From NCBI GenBank assembly GCA_029858925.1, contig JAOUEB010000057.1, forward strand, positions 1 to 7,457: a stretch of DNA of 7,457 nt, given 5' to 3'. The stretch's first letter is position 1, and the number at the start of each line of letters is the position of its first letter. Below the pieces are notes generated by a model. That model worked only from the letters and a program-made list of their open reading frames with translations. It did no database searches and had not been told where the DNA came from. Shown here one piece after another: positions 1 to 5,590 of this stretch. This DNA comes from Nitrospira sp. (GTDB taxonomy: Bacteria; Nitrospirota; Nitrospiria; Nitrospirales; Nitrospiraceae). A program made the translations under genes and the position numbers.

Positions 1-46
1 CTAGTAGAGAGGCTGTGCGAAAGGTCTGATTACACCAATTGGAAGC

Positions 47-859
47 TCAACCTTTCCCCTTTCTTAGATTCCCCGTCGGTATCGCTGACTGCATACGCTT
101 TAGTATCCCACGTAAGAGCGAATCCTTCTGCCACTGACAAATCCACATTATTTGTTGTTTACTGCCATTGAGCGCCAAGTCATCAAATGTTTTGGAAACC
201 TCGCTCCCCAGAAACAAGATGAAGAGCACACCGGGAATACAGAATTTGTGACGATGTGCCCTTCCCATGCGGAACGTAGTGGGAACGGTGGTAACAGTGA
301 GAGGTATGTGAGTCTCACTGGAAACGTGGACATAGATGCGAGCATTCTCTGGGAACGCTGCTTGACCGAGTAGATACAAACGGAACTGCTCCTGATATTG
401 CTCACCAAGCGATATTTGCCCAATGCGCTCGCCTCCTATTTTCCATCTGTGTGCAGAAGCGCGCCAAAAGACACTTGTAGAGAAATACAGGTATTGATCC
501 ACTTTGGTGCCAAGCAATCGGTGAACGTCATAAATTGCGATCTGATTTGTTTTATCTTCAAGTAACGGAGACGCGGATTGTAACAGTTCCCGCAAATTGA
601 ACGAGCCATCACGGTTCGCACATTGAATCACAACATAGTTTTCCCCATTGACGGAAAATCGCGATTCGCAATCCGCGCACAGAAACGGTGATGATAATTG
701 CTGAGACGAGGTAAACGCCCTCAAATTTGTTACTAAAACTGGGTTAGGGTTTGACCAAGCAGACGGGTCTCTGAATTGCCTATAAAGAGCAGCGGGTAGC
801 AGATGACTATTCTGAAGTTCTTTCTGTTGTAAGCAGAGCCCACACCTCCCCAACCTCAT
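47..859 (-). CDS. Hypothetical protein with HNH-nuclease-like zinc motif
   Basis: This 270-aa protein is of unknown function. Seen: C6-x2-C9 near the N-terminus, then SHLLP (S18-H19, P22), then C61-A-D-C64-E. This C-x2-C / SH / C-x2-C layout is shared by a recurrent family of uncharacterised bacterial proteins and recalls the zinc-knuckle frame of HNH or treble-clef proteins. A canonical HNH catalytic core (HH...N...H) is not obvious, so nuclease activity is not claimed. The middle and C-terminal parts (about 110-245) look like a folded alpha/beta domain with a hydrophobic stretch at 209-218 (PGVLFILFLG) that is too short and isolated for a clear membrane span. There is no signal peptide. The ATG at 859 follows a GGAGGAG-like purine run about 11 bases upstream, which is a slightly long spacing. 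Base composition is more AT-rich than the genes on the right, in line with its place on the inferred island side of the tRNA-fragment scar. No partner gene is visible. Confidence 0.82.
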   Translation of the reverse strand: MRLGRCGLCLQQKELQNSHLLPAALYRQFRDPSAWSNPNPVLVTNLRAFTSSQQLSSPFLCADCESRFSVNGENYVVIQCANRDGSFNLRELLQSASPLLEDKTNQIAIYDVHRLLGTKVDQYLYFSTSVFWRASAHRWKIGGERIGQISLGEQYQEQFRLYLLGQAAFPENARIYVHVSSETHIPLTVTTVPTTFRMGRAHRHKFCIPGVLFILFLGSEVSKTFDDLALNGSKQQIMWICQWQKDSLLRGILKRMQSAIPTGNLRKGKG

Positions 860-1281
860 CGCACTCTATTCTCCTCCTTTGTTAGCCTCTCACAGTAAAC
901 CTCGGTTCGCAAATGTCATAACTTATCGAACCTCTCAAGCCGTGGTTTACTCCTGCCGTAAATTCTTAATCTATCGTCACGCCCAGTTCTCAAACGGATA
1001 CCGACATTCTGAACTCTTCGTTCTTGGCCATTGCGACATATTTCCCAAGGGGAAGCCATTGGTCACGCTACATCCGCCCCAGTTGCGCCCCATGGAGAGT
1101 AGAAACTGATAACGACTGGACCCTGAACCGCGGGACGGGCGGGACTGGGAAAGAACTTGAAAGCTCGGAGAGCTGCCATAGATATATAGGATTAGCTGGA
1201 CCAAAGCCTGCTGTAAGCTTTGTCTCTCAAGGAAACACTTGCTAAGGGTAACTTCTGGATTCTAATCTTAGTCCCCATGCC

Positions 1282-1307
1282 GTGCAATAACCGGCCGGTC
1301 ATTGCAC
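1282..1307. repeat. 26-nt near-perfect palindrome
   Basis: The arms GTGCAAT and ATTGCAC flank a central ACCGGCCGGT. Base-by-base pairing gives 12 of 13 matched pairs with a single A/C mismatch (1289 against 1300). Possible roles are a dimeric regulator operator or a recombination or structural site. There is no T-tract, so it does not look like a classic terminator. Confidence 0.7.
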
Positions 1308-1323
1308 AGGCCGAAGACAGGTC

Positions 1324-1358
1324 ATGCCATCTTGGCATAGCACCTGCGAACGGGTGCT
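1324..1358. repeat. Two adjacent small hairpins
   Basis: ATGCCA (1324-1329) pairs with TGGCAT (1333-1338) across a 3-nt loop. Immediately after it, AGCACC (1339-1344) pairs with GGTGCT (1353-1358) across an 8-nt loop. With the palindrome just upstream, this gives three inverted repeats in under 80 bases. No T-tract follows. The function is unknown. Confidence 0.45.
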
Positions 1359-1399
1359 CGATCTTCTCAAAGTACGTTGATCAGTACACCGTGAACGTG

Positions 1400-1427
1400 T
1401 GATTTGCGTGAATTGATTTGCGTGAAT
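1400..1427. repeat. Perfect 14-bp tandem repeat (2 copies)
   Basis: The unit TGATTTGCGTGAAT occurs twice head to tail with no spacer (1400-1413 and 1414-1427). It lies about 155 bases to the left of the tRNA fragment, on the inferred element side. Direct repeats at such distances are known as integrase or excisionase arm sites in phage-like att regions, so this is a possible role. A simple duplication is the plain alternative. Confidence 0.7.
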
Positions 1428-1552
1428 CGTCCTGTGCTAAATTTGTGATAAGACTCTGCAAAATACAGCGCAATCATCAGAATCAATCGAATCAGTAGAA
1501 ACCTCGCAACGCCTTAATTCTCCTGATAAAACGGGGAACACCAAACAAGATC

Positions 1553-1577
1553 AAGCCATTGTACTTATTGGCTTTTT
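1553..1577 (+). terminator. Possible intrinsic terminator
   Basis: AAGCCA (1553-1558) can pair with TGGCTT (1569-1574) across a 10-nt loop, and the T-run TTTTT covers 1573-1577. The stem is short (6 bp) and no plus-strand gene is evident just upstream, so this is weak. It abuts the tRNA fragment and may be a remnant of the integrated element's own end. Confidence 0.25.
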
Positions 1578-1580
1578 GGG

Positions 1581-1625
1581 CTTTTAAGGCGAGGGCCCTG
1601 GGTTCGAGTCCCAGCCGGCTCACCA
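1581..1625 (+). tRNA. 3' fragment of tRNA-Lys(UUU), probable attachment site
   Basis: The fragment reads in order as anticodon loop CTTTTAA (1581-1587), 3' anticodon-stem strand GGCGA (1588-1592), variable loop GGGCC (1593-1597), T-stem CTGGG (1598-1602), T-loop TTCGAGT (1603-1609), T-stem CCCAG (1610-1614), acceptor 3' strand CCGGCTC (1615-1621), discriminator A and CCA (1623-1625). The bases before 1581 (TTGGG) do not pair with GGCGA, and no D-arm or 5' acceptor strand is present. Homology therefore begins exactly at the anticodon loop, a known crossover region for tyrosine integrases that use tRNA genes. The UUU anticodon implies lysine. This is not a functional tRNA but most likely the distal att repeat of an integrated element lying to the left; the intact tRNA and integrase would be outside the window. 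Confidence 0.85.
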
Positions 1626-1997
1626 GTTTGGAGCAGAGACAGAACTTTCAAAAACGACCTTCATCCTCAGTCTGCCTGCATAGCCTCAGCCATATTGGGT
1701 GAATGAGGCGACGACAGGTCTAGTAAGCGAAACAACTCGCAAATCACCCTCCCCCAAGTTGGTTCCAGCGAACTCTTAATCAGCCTGCAGCAAGATTTGG
1801 GACGGTTCACAACGATGCCGTCGCGATTGTGATTCGAAAGACCAACGCATGTCTGATATGAATGGGAGCGACAAACACCGATGTGTTATCAGTGTAGAAC
1901 TACCCATGTGGCGGACGCAGGCCACTTCCTGCAATAATCAACCCATCATGGACATGACGTCCTGAGAACTAATACGACCTGTCGTGGAGACATAGCG
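1626..1997. other. Intergenic stretch without a recognised gene
   Basis: Between the tRNA fragment and the AN1-like gene I find no coding sequence and no clear promoter. The only pattern noted is a short GTAGAACTAC palindrome near 1890-1900, upstream of the small zinc-finger gene. It is too short to call as an operator. Confidence 0.35.
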
Positions 1998-2168
1998 ATG
2001 CCCAAAGCCCGTAGCGCTGGCCAGTGTTTTCGATGCGAAGCCGAAGATCGAGTCAGGATGACCTTCATGACGTGCAGCCGCTGCCGCCGGTATTTCTGTA
2101 GTGAGCACGGCACTCCGGAATTGGACCAATGCGAAGCATGCATTGAAGGCGGCGAAGAGACGGAATAG
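1998..2168 (+). CDS. Small AN1-type zinc-finger-like protein
   Basis: This is a 56-aa soluble protein. Its putative metal ligands are C10-x2-C13-x12-C26-x2-C29-x4-C34-x2-H37-x7-C45-x2-C48. The AN1 zinc-finger pattern is C-x2-C-x(9-12)-C-x(1-2)-C-x4-C-x2-H-x5-H-x-C. The match runs from the first to the last AN1 ligand, including the hallmark FC-x2-H...PE segment (YFCSEHGTPELDQC). The one departure is that the second AN1 histidine is Asp43 here, and an extra cysteine (C48) could take its place. Two zinc ions would be expected. The ATG follows GGAGA (1986-1990) with a 7-nt spacing, and the TAG ends at 2168. The long open frame on the opposite strand is read as its shadow. AN1 domains are best known from eukaryotic ubiquitin/stress proteins and also occur in prokaryotes. 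The function here is unknown; nucleic-acid or protein binding is the likely range. Confidence 0.72.
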   Translation: MPKARSAGQCFRCEAEDRVRMTFMTCSRCRRYFCSEHGTPELDQCEACIEGGEETE

Positions 2169-2767
2169 CGAATGATCATTCAATCGGATCGAACCGGTGA
2201 ATAGGTACCGGGAGTCTTTTCTGGCGATGTCTGCCTGTTTGGCATCAAACTGTGTTCGCCTCCGGCAGTAGCCGACCGGTTCACACCTGCGAGGCGCACC
2301 GCTCGGGCCAGTAAAACTGTCACTCCCGCTCCTTGATCCTCTCCGGCACGCCGGTTCCGGCCTTTGCCTCATTCTTCTGGAGCGTTTCATGTGCAACGAC
2401 CGGTGGGACGATCCCTGTCAGGTGCTGGCGCTCTGGCTGCCAGAGCGCCAGCACAAACGACCTAGCGCGCACTCCATAGTTATTCCTACGCCATATGGCG
2501 CCTTGGCTGTCGAGACCATGATTCGGTATCCTGGCATCTGGGATCGTGAATGGACGCCACCTCTGCCGGTGCTGGCCATCCAGGTAGCGTGTGGCCGGCC
2601 AAAGTCATCTGTTCGCTGATCGACCGGTTAGCGCCCCGCCCGCGTGCTCCCGCGACCACATTGCTGATCGGAGGAATCAGATGCCGTGCCTGTCCCAACG
2701 CCGTATCCAATCAAGGGGGTTTCTACTTAATTTAAGCTACTTGGTCAACACTGCGCAAGTCCAGTAC
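2169..2767. other. Intergenic stretch with palindrome and a doubtful mini-ORF
   Basis: No gene-length coding sequence is convincing here on either strand. The open frames run through a 33-nt perfect palindrome and show no motifs or ribosome sites. The exception is a 31-codon frame at 2681 with a strong ribosome binding site, listed separately. A truncated or decayed gene is possible. Confidence 0.4.
2422..2454. repeat. 33-nt perfect palindrome
   Basis: The left arm GTGCTGGCGCTCTGGC (2422-2437) is the exact reverse complement of the right arm (2439-2454), with one T between. As RNA it would form a very stable GC-rich hairpin on either strand. No T-tract follows on either side, so an intrinsic terminator is not supported. 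It could be a Rho-independent-like or bidirectional transcription block, a REP-like element, or a cruciform site. Confidence 0.8.
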
Positions 2768-2776
2768 ATTCCCTAG
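2681..2776 (+). CDS. Possible 31-aa peptide or 5' remnant of a gene
   Basis: The ATG at 2681 has a strong ribosome binding site, GGAGGA (2670-2675), with a 5-nt spacing, and the frame ends at TAG 2774-2776. The product is basic at the N-terminus (MPCLSQRRIQSR) and has no recognised motif. The stop codon overlaps the upstream module of the receiver gene, so this may be the start of a gene cut off by rearrangement. It could equally be chance. Confidence 0.25.
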   Translation: MPCLSQRRIQSRGFLLNLSYLVNTAQVQYIP

Positions 2777-2849
2777 TTCTGCTCCCGAATCGGCTGTGCC
2801 AAGAGTTTTTGTATAACGTGGTTTCATGAGATATCTGGCCGGAATATCT
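2768..2849 (+). promoter_or_regulatory. Upstream regulatory module, copy A (receiver gene)
   Basis: An 82-bp module upstream of the receiver gene recurs in inverted orientation at 4458-4377. The first block (2768-2800, containing CCCTAGTTCTG, TCCC and CGGCTGTGC) matches 29 of 33 bases. A 26-nt linker matches only 12 of 26 but has identical length. The last block (2827-2849) matches 23 of 23 and contains AGATAT...ATATCT inverted arms around CTGGCCGGA. Conserved ends with a length-fixed variable linker suggest two protein-binding sites rather than a recent duplication. In this copy the bases after the last block (CAATAA) are a poor -10. About 155 bases separate the module from the start codon at 3005. 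Confidence 0.7.
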
Positions 2850-3004
2850 CAATAAAGGTTACGTGTGTCCAAAATAACTTTCTGAGTATTGGATTTGTGA
2901 CAGCCGCGCACAACTCCCTCCGTCGGCCGCTGGCCTCTTTCTCCGATCGTTGTTCAGGTAGATGACACGCTGTGTGGTGTGACCCTGGCCCGGAGGGCAA
3001 TCCT

Positions 3005-3703
3005 ATGATAGCTCAACGCATCAAGGTGCTGGTGGTGGAGGACGATGATCTGCTCAGGAAGTTGCTGGACGACCTATTAACAGCGGCTGGCTACCTGGTC
3101 CAAACGGCTGCGGATGGTCCCAATGCGCTCAGTCACATGGAGCATTCACGATCTGCCGTCGTCCTAACCGACCTCACGATGCCTCACATGAATGGGTTCG
3201 ACCTTCTGACGGTGATCCATGCCCGCTGGCCGGAGAGTCTGGTGATCCTGCACTCGGGCACAATGTCAGATACGGTAATGTGCCAGGCAATGGAGGCGGG
3301 GGCGTATGCCTGCCTCGCCAAGCAGGCCAATCCGGGGCAACTGCTCGACACGCTCGCAGCTGCCGTCTCGACCGTGCAGCCCCCCATCAGGCCGCCACGT
3401 TGGGCACAACCGTTCTGGATTCATGGTGAGCCTGCGTGTCAGCACAGGCTACGGTATCGAGGGCACCCATCGCACCGAGGTGCATACGTTGAAACGTGGA
3501 CCTGTGGGGCAACCAAGGTCTTCCTGTGTTGCCGTAGGCCGTGCACCCTACAACCGTCGAGAGGTGCCCTGTGTCCGCACAACCGAAAAAGCGAACGACG
3601 TCCTTCTTCCCGTCGTTTTGGAACGACCCACCTCTTTGCACAGTCGTACGATCGACGACGTCCATACCGACGAGTTCGTGAAAGGTTATACCCCGACGAA
3701 TAG
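3005..3703 (+). CDS. Receiver-domain response regulator with run-on C-terminal tail
   Basis: The start at ATG 3005 is chosen because GGAGGG (2992-2997) sits 7 bases upstream; a GTG at 2972 is in frame but has no such site. Residues 1-124 form a complete CheY-like receiver: acidic pair in VEDDD (E12-D14), phosphoacceptor D56 in VLTDLTMP, switch S84 in LHSGTM and K106 in CLAKQ. The usual proline after this lysine is Gln107. The domain would be phosphorylated by a histidine kinase. After about residue 126 the sequence turns into a roughly 105-aa arginine- and cysteine-rich tail with no domain. From about 3609 the underlying DNA is decayed hsdM. The protein was therefore probably a single-domain regulator whose original stop was lost at a junction near 3390-3420. 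The receiver may still fold. No DNA-binding output domain is present. Confidence 0.85.
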   Translation: MIAQRIKVLVVEDDDLLRKLLDDLLTAAGYLVQTAADGPNALSHMEHSRSAVVLTDLTMPHMNGFDLLTVIHARWPESLVILHSGTMSDTVMCQAMEAGAYACLAKQANPGQLLDTLAAAVSTVQPPIRPPRWAQPFWIHGEPACQHRLRYRGHPSHRGAYVETWTCGATKVFLCCRRPCTLQPSRGALCPHNRKSERRPSSRRFGTTHLFAQSYDRRRPYRRVRERLYPDE

Positions 3704-3955
3704 ACATACCCGCAAATCCACCTGGTCCGCAAGAAACAGGACGGTCGCTGGCGAGCCTACGACTACGACGACATCATCGCCTGTGACAAAGCCAGCCCTG
3801 ACATCTTCTGGCTCAAAGGCGCCTCCCTGGAGAATTGCTTCAATCTTCACAATCCAGATGTGATCGTCCAAGAAATTGTCGACGACCTCGAAGCGGCTCT
3901 TGAACCATTCAGGCTGATCGCGAATGATCTGGGTGGGAACGTCTCCGAAACATAA
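3609..3955 (+). pseudogene. hsdM: Decayed 3' end of type I restriction methyltransferase gene (HsdM)
   Basis: Two reading frames together give the C-terminus of a type I N6-adenine DNA methyltransferase subunit. The first frame (about 3609-3737) gives DEFVKGYTPTNRHTRKSTWS, which parallels the family's DDFVxxYNPxNRHxRxxTWS. After a frameshift near 3735-3740 (AAACAG), the second frame gives DGRWRAYDYDDIIACDK, then SPDIFWLKG, then DLEAALEPFRLIANDLGG, ending at TAA 3953-3955. These match the family's usual ...GRWRxYxYxEIIARDK, LDIFWLKD and DLEAALEQFRxI tail. An in-frame TAG (3701-3703) also breaks the second frame, and it is the stop used by the run-on receiver gene. The SAM-binding and NPPF catalytic regions are absent, and no hsdS or hsdR follows. 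It cannot encode a methyltransferase. The DNA between about 3400 and 3609 may be further decayed hsdM, but I cannot show it. Confidence 0.8.
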
Positions 3956-4123
3956 TCCTGAAAACAGCGCTCATGCAGTTGCCTGACAAATCGGGAGTAA
4001 GTGTCGTAGCACAGTCGGACTTCCTAGCCAGTGGTCTAGTTTTCGGGGGGAAGGTCACGAGCGGGCTGTCGAGAGGTGTTTCACAAGCGCGCCATAGAAT
4101 CCGCAGGTCACCGGCGCAATGAG
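3956..4123. other. Short convergent spacer with CTAG motifs
   Basis: This lies between the hsdM remnant and the 3' end of the zinc-ribbon gene. No gene or clear terminator is seen. Two CTAG-containing stretches (around 4024 and 4036) resemble the cores of the upstream modules only loosely. Confidence 0.3.
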
Positions 4124-4303
4124 TCAGTGTAGGTCCCGATGAGGGTCGTCGAAAATTGTCCCGCATTCGAGGCATCGAACCTTCCCGGTCGGCTTGCCGC
4201 TTCTGGTCCGGACATCATCGATGAGCCGCTGGTGGATGCAGAGCATTTTCGTGGGGGGGATTCCTGTTTCTTGACGAACTTCTTGAATGACCTGCGTGTC
4301 CAT
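4124..4303 (-). CDS. Small zinc-ribbon-like protein (59 aa)
   Basis: This is an uncharacterised 59-aa soluble protein. A C-terminal knuckle C44-L-E-C47-G sits in KVRCLECGTIFDDPH. Upstream, C22-I-H24 (LCIHQRL) and downstream H55 and H59 could complete a zinc site. The first half (2-15) is predicted helical. The start at 4303 is preferred over in-frame ATGs at 4315 and 4372: GGAGG lies 5 bases before it, and the ATG at 4372 falls inside the predicted -10 box of the upstream module. The gene lies downstream of the winged-helix-like gene on the same strand, and its 3' end faces the hsdM remnant and the receiver gene. The shared upstream module suggests co-regulation with the receiver gene. The function is unknown; a small regulatory or adaptor role is an inference. 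Confidence 0.72.
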   Translation of the reverse strand: MDTQVIQEVRQETGIPPTKMLCIHQRLIDDVRTRSGKPTGKVRCLECGTIFDDPHRDLH

Positions 4304-4376
4304 TGGCGCCTCCATTTCACGTCCACGGGACGTTGGCTCATCATCTGCTGTGGTGTCGTGAGATTTATGCATTATA

Positions 4377-4458
4377 AGATATTCCGGCCAGATATCTCAG
4401 AAGCCCATGTTGAAGAATGCACCCTAGCACAGCCGGTTTGGGACCAGAACTAGGGAAT
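4377..4458 (-). promoter_or_regulatory. Upstream regulatory module, copy B (zinc-ribbon gene)
   Basis: This is the inverted counterpart of the module at 2768-2849, with both conserved blocks and the same 26-nt linker length. Directly after the 23-nt identical block the sequence reads TATAAT (4376-4371), a consensus -10 box. No -35-like hexamer lies 17 bases upstream, so activator dependence is likely. Transcription would start near 4364, about 60 bases before the start codon at 4303. Confidence 0.7.
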
Positions 4459-4487
4459 TTACTAGCCCCGAGGTGAAGTACGTATCG

Positions 4488-4730
4488 CTAGGGACAGGCT
4501 GAAACACAAGAAGGCTCGGCAGTAGCGGCGCGAGTGGCCTTTACTCTGTAAGTCCTGCCGGCATCAAGCGTCACGCAAATCTGCCCCGTACGGCTCAAAT
4601 AATCGATCGCGAGAAACACTTGATTCCACGTGAGCTCCGGACAGAGGCTAGGGACGTCTTCCATGGGACAATCGCTGCCAAGCCTCTCCAGCGCGCCATG
4701 CACATGAGAAATGACTGCCGCGATCGCCAT
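4488..4730 (-). CDS. Small winged-helix-like protein (80 aa)
   Basis: This 80-aa protein carries a helix at about 4-17 (AAVISHVHGALERLG), a second short helix (MEDVPSLCP), a recognition-helix-like segment (LTWNQVFLAIDYLSRTG, about 33-49) and a beta-hairpin-like end (ICVTLDAGRTYRVKA, about 51-65). That order fits a minimal winged helix. LTWNQVFLAID is a motif I associate with a multi-copy family of small Nitrospira proteins; this is recall, not a search. The ATG at 4730 follows AGGGGG with a 6-nt spacing. The last 15 residues look like an unstructured tail. It is followed after about 30 bases by the module driving the zinc-ribbon gene, so the two can form a tandem pair with separate promoters. 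It is probably a DNA-binding or protein-binding regulator, target unknown. Confidence 0.78.
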   Translation of the reverse strand: MAIAAVISHVHGALERLGSDCPMEDVPSLCPELTWNQVFLAIDYLSRTGQICVTLDAGRTYRVKATRAATAEPSCVSACP

Positions 4731-4791
4731 AGGGCACCCCCTTCGATGAAGTCCTCGTCTCAGGCGGCATATGGTAGAAGAAATCGGCGGA

Positions 4792-4805
4792 GAGCAGAAC
4801 TAGGG
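4792..4805 (-). promoter_or_regulatory. Partial copy C of the upstream module core
   Basis: On the minus strand, CCCTAGTTCTGCTC is identical over 14 bases to the core of copy A. It lies about 60 bases upstream of the winged-helix-like gene's start codon. The second block (AGATAT...ATATCT) is absent, so this is either a single-site promoter variant or a chance match. Its position upstream of a gene on the correct strand favours the former. Confidence 0.5.
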
Positions 4806-4903
4806 GAACTGCCAGAAACACGAAGAAATGTTACCAGGGCGTACGGTGGCCGACGAGGAACCTTTCGACGAATCTGAGCAGGCACAGGAGGAGATGCTCG
4901 TCA

Positions 4904-4925
4904 GCCGGCGCTTCATGGCGCCGAC
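4904..4925 (-). terminator. Stem-loop after the kinase/regulator operon
   Basis: On the minus strand GTCGGCGC pairs with GCGCCGGC (8 bp with one G-U) around the loop CATGAA, about 20 bases after the LuxR-type regulator's stop codon. The position fits a transcription end, but no T-tract follows, so it is a weak intrinsic terminator at best. Confidence 0.35.
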
Positions 4926-4945
4926 TGGTTTGCGCGAGGAGGGAT

Positions 4946-5590
4946 TTACAGACTCACCAGGCCTTCGGCCACTGCATACTTGGTCAGCTCGGCGGTCGAA
5001 TGGAGATCCAGCGCATCCATGATCCGAGACTTATGAAACTCCACGGTCTTGACGGAAATATTCAGGAGCGTGGCGATGTCCTTGGTGCCCTTCCCTTCCG
5101 CGATGAGCTGCAATACTTCCCGCTGCCGCGGCGTGAGGGCGGTCACGGGCGGTTGAGGCGCCAGTGTTTCCGGCGGATGCAATGTGGTAGCCAGCACGTC
5201 TTTCGTGATGAGTGGCGTCATATAGTGTTGTCCTCGCATGACCGCTTGTATGGCCTGCTTGAGCTCCGATGCGGCGGACCGTTTGATCAAATATCCGGAA
5301 GCTCCGGCCTTGAAGGCCTCCGTTGCATACGTCGGTGTCGCATGCATCGTGAGAAAGATCAGCTTGCTGTCGGGCACGAGCTTCGTGAGTTGTCTGGCTG
5401 CATCCAGCCCATTGAGCAGCGGCATGGAGATGTCGAGTAAGATCAGGTCCGGGCGTAATTTCTGCGCTTCTTCGACCAGCGCGCGGCCATCTTCCACGGT
5501 GCCGACGACGTCGCCTTCGGTTTCCACCAGCTTCCGAATCCCGGCCAGGATCAGGGAGTGATCGTCCGCTATCAGGATACGAGGGCGCAT
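4946..5590 (-). CDS. NarL/LuxR-family response regulator
   Basis: This is a 214-aa transcription regulator. The receiver domain (about 4-118) has the acidic pair D9-D10, phosphoacceptor D53 in LILLDISMP, switch T81 in FLTMH and K103 in GYLIKRS. A linker (about 125-150) leads to a LuxR-type helix-turn-helix (about 150-210) with LTPRQREVLQLIAEG and the recognition helix ISVKTVEFHKSRI. Phosphorylation at D53 would promote dimer binding to DNA. The start at 5590 is chosen because MRPRILIADD is the usual beginning of this family and because its ATG overlaps the kinase stop (TGATG). An in-frame ATG at 5620 would add ten atypical residues. It is translationally coupled to the upstream kinase, which is its evident partner. 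The TACTAG-like half-sites upstream of the operon are candidate targets (inference). All key residues are present. Confidence 0.96.
   Translation of the reverse strand: MRPRILIADDHSLILAGIRKLVETEGDVVGTVEDGRALVEEAQKLRPDLILLDISMPLLNGLDAARQLTKLVPDSKLIFLTMHATPTYATEAFKAGASGYLIKRSAASELKQAIQAVMRGQHYMTPLITKDVLATTLHPPETLAPQPPVTALTPRQREVLQLIAEGKGTKDIATLLNISVKTVEFHKSRIMDALDLHSTAELTKYAVAEGLVSL

Larger units (their letters stand above)
860..1580. other. Gene-poor stretch with inverted and tandem repeats
   Basis: I see no convincing coding sequence here on either strand. The open frames present are short, lack ribosome binding sites and show no recognisable motifs. The stretch does hold ordered non-coding structure: a GGTTCG/CGAACC inverted repeat at 904-932 behind the start of the HNH-like gene, a 26-nt palindrome, two adjacent small hairpins, a 14-bp tandem repeat and a T-tailed hairpin just before the tRNA fragment. 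This layout is compatible with the end of an integrated element (attachment arm plus remnants), but that reading is an inference. Confidence 0.5.

Noticed and set aside
1938..2396. 152-codon open frame on the minus strand
   Set aside because: It is antisense to the AN1-like gene, is low in recognisable motifs, has no good ribosome site, and its composition looks like a GC-driven shadow frame.
2422..2454. CRISPR or intrinsic terminator reading of the palindrome
   Set aside because: There are no repeated units with spacers, and no T-tract on either strand.
3306..3863. 185-codon plus-strand open frame
   Set aside because: It starts inside the receiver domain in another frame. Only its segment around 3609-3737 is meaningful, as part of the decayed hsdM; the rest is noise.
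4003..4040. Degenerate fourth copy of the module core on the minus strand
   Set aside because: CTAGG, GTCC and GACTGTGCTA appear in the right order but with different spacing and no downstream gene, so this is probably chance.
4828..5022. 64-codon plus-strand frame with acidic composition
   Set aside because: It overlaps the 3' end of the well-supported LuxR-type regulator and has no clear ribosome site. The first half looks faintly coding, so a remnant is possible but unproven.
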